The position numbers were made by a program, and so were the translations under genes. DNA of 6,464 nucleotides, taken from Lachnospiraceae bacterium. Its GTDB lineage: Bacteria > Bacillota > Clostridia > Lachnospirales > Lachnospiraceae. Numbering within the stretch: position 1 is the first letter of the stretch; every line of letters begins with the position of its first letter. The notes below the pieces were generated by a model that did not search any database, was not told where the DNA came from, and worked only from the letters and a program-made list of their open reading frames with translations. This document shows positions 5,971-6,464 of this stretch, piece after piece. The stretch lies in NCBI GenBank assembly GCA_017412265.1, contig JAFPYK010000167.1, positions 1-6,464 on the forward strand. Direction: 5' to 3'.

Positions 5971-6217
5971 GTGCATGGAGCGTCAGTATACAAATCTATG
6001 TAAAAAGCACGGGATGAAGGCGAAGGTTTTCTGCAAGCCCTGCGGGGATATGAAGAGCCGGATCGGGAAGCCGGACCTGCTGATTCTTTTTACGCATACG
6101 GTTTCGCATAAGATGGTGCAGTGTGCGCTTTCGGGGGTCACGGAGGCAACGCAGGTGATCCGGTCGCATACGAGTTCGATGGCGTCGCTGCAGGAGATCC
6201 TGGCGGGGGTTGTGTAA
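5942..6217 (+). CDS. DUF2325 family small protein, cysteine-rich
   Basis: The 91-residue soluble protein matches, from recognition of the family pattern, DUF2325 (PF10087): an MSVVIIGENECMERQY start, a central PDLLILFTHTVSHKMV segment (44-59) and a terminal HTSSMASLQEIL (76-87). Its function is uncharacterised. The N-terminal strand and alternating layout suggest a small alpha/beta fold. It has five cysteines (11, 20, 31, 34, 61), two of them as CKPC (31-34), plus His52 and His56, so metal binding or redox chemistry is possible. The start has a perfect AAGGAGG (5930-5936) 5 bases upstream. It has its own consensus promoter and two putative operators, and a hairpin 3 bases after its stop. I recall DUF2325 genes near ferrous iron uptake (feo) genes in some Clostridia, which would agree with DtxR-like operators, but no feo gene is visible here. 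Confidence 0.85.
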   Translation: MSVVIIGENECMERQYTNLCKKHGMKAKVFCKPCGDMKSRIGKPDLLILFTHTVSHKMVQCALSGVTEATQVIRSHTSSMASLQEILAGVV

Positions 6218-6219
6218 AG

Positions 6220-6275
6220 AGCGTCATGTCTTTTCTCCTCGCCTGGGGACGGCTCGTCGAAAAGCACATGACGCT
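6220..6275 (+). terminator. Long bulged hairpin after the DUF2325 gene (possible atypical terminator or palindromic repeat)
   Basis: AGCGTCATGT (6220-6229) pairs perfectly with ACATGACGCT (6266-6275). After a one-base bulge (C6265), CTTTTC (6230-6235) pairs with GAAAAG (6259-6264), giving 16 paired bases around a 23-base loop (6236-6258). It starts three bases after the stop codon. Only three Ts run past the stem, so it is not a canonical intrinsic terminator. It may end transcription weakly, protect the 3' end, or be a dispersed palindromic element. Confidence 0.6.
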
Positions 6276-6292
6276 TTCGTAGTCGTGCTAGT

Positions 6293-6433
6293 CTGGGAGT
6301 CGCTTGCCATACTCCCTGACGCTGGGAGTCGAGGAGGGAAAGTGAAAATATTAGTAATATTCTCTGACTTTGGGAATCGCGGAGGGGAGGTGAAAATATT
6401 CGTAATACTCTCTGGCTCTGTGGTTCGAGACGG
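6293..6433. repeat. Degenerate 48-bp tandem repeat
   Basis: Two full units, 6322-6369 and 6370-6417, agree at 40 of 48 positions by hand count, with an identical core GTGAAAATAT and shared GTAATA and CTCTG blocks. A shortened unit precedes them (6293-6321; first ten bases identical, about 19 bases lost inside). A decayed partial unit follows (6418-6433; 11 of 16 matching). Each full unit contains a small AT-rich inverted repeat (AATATT around a three-base loop, with one mismatch in the second copy). The period is a multiple of three, so spurious frames stay open on both strands. No coding support was seen. The remaining bases to 6464 show nothing recognisable. Confidence 0.85.
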
Positions 6434-6464
6434 ATAATTCTGGTGGGGAGTCATCCATTAATGA

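Noticed and set aside
6210..6454. Overlapping frames of about 75 codons on both strands in the 3' region
   Set aside because: They exist because the 48-bp repeat is a multiple of three. The + frame needs a TTG overlapping the DUF2325 stop, and the - frame has no Shine-Dalgarno sequence.

Overview
The window looks like chromosomal DNA of a fairly GC-rich Firmicute, most likely a gut-type Lachnospiraceae/Clostridia member. This is an inference from the protein sequences, the strong AGGAGG-type ribosome binding sites and the DUF2325 protein. No rRNA or other taxonomic marker is present. All supported genes lie on the + strand.

Layout. (1) 1-494 is the 3' end of a glycogen/maltodextrin phosphorylase gene, closed by a clear intrinsic terminator at 516-556. 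(2) 560-737 is a spacer with an imperfect inverted repeat and a probable extended -10 promoter. (3) 738-5778 holds three tightly spaced co-directional genes, probably one operon. They encode a membrane protein fusing an RsbW-like ATPase fold to a dicarboxylate/amino-acid symporter (SDF) fold, a two-TM sensor protein with HAMP, SpoIIE-type PP2C phosphatase and RsbW-type ATPase domains, and a STAS domain fused to an aminoglycoside-phosphotransferase-like kinase. (4) 5779-5941 is a regulatory region with a consensus sigma-A promoter and two matching GTTAG-N6-CTAAC palindromes. (5) 5942-6217 encodes a small DUF2325 protein. (6) 6218-6464 is non-coding, with a long bulged hairpin followed by degenerate 48-bp tandem repeats.

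How the genes may work together. The three-gene block contains every part of a partner-switching module: a PP2C phosphatase, an RsbW/SpoIIAB-like serine kinase and a STAS phospho-acceptor. It contains no sigma factor. The STAS domain is instead joined to a small-molecule or protein kinase domain. The transporter-like protein carries a copy of the RsbW fold whose ATP-binding boxes are all lost, and its SDF part lacks several residues that bind substrate and Na+ in characterised family members. I infer a membrane signalling system in which the STAS phosphorylation state could control the kinase domain, the transporter-like protein, or both. This is the most interesting content of the window. The DUF2325 gene appears to be a separate unit, possibly under metal-type repression.
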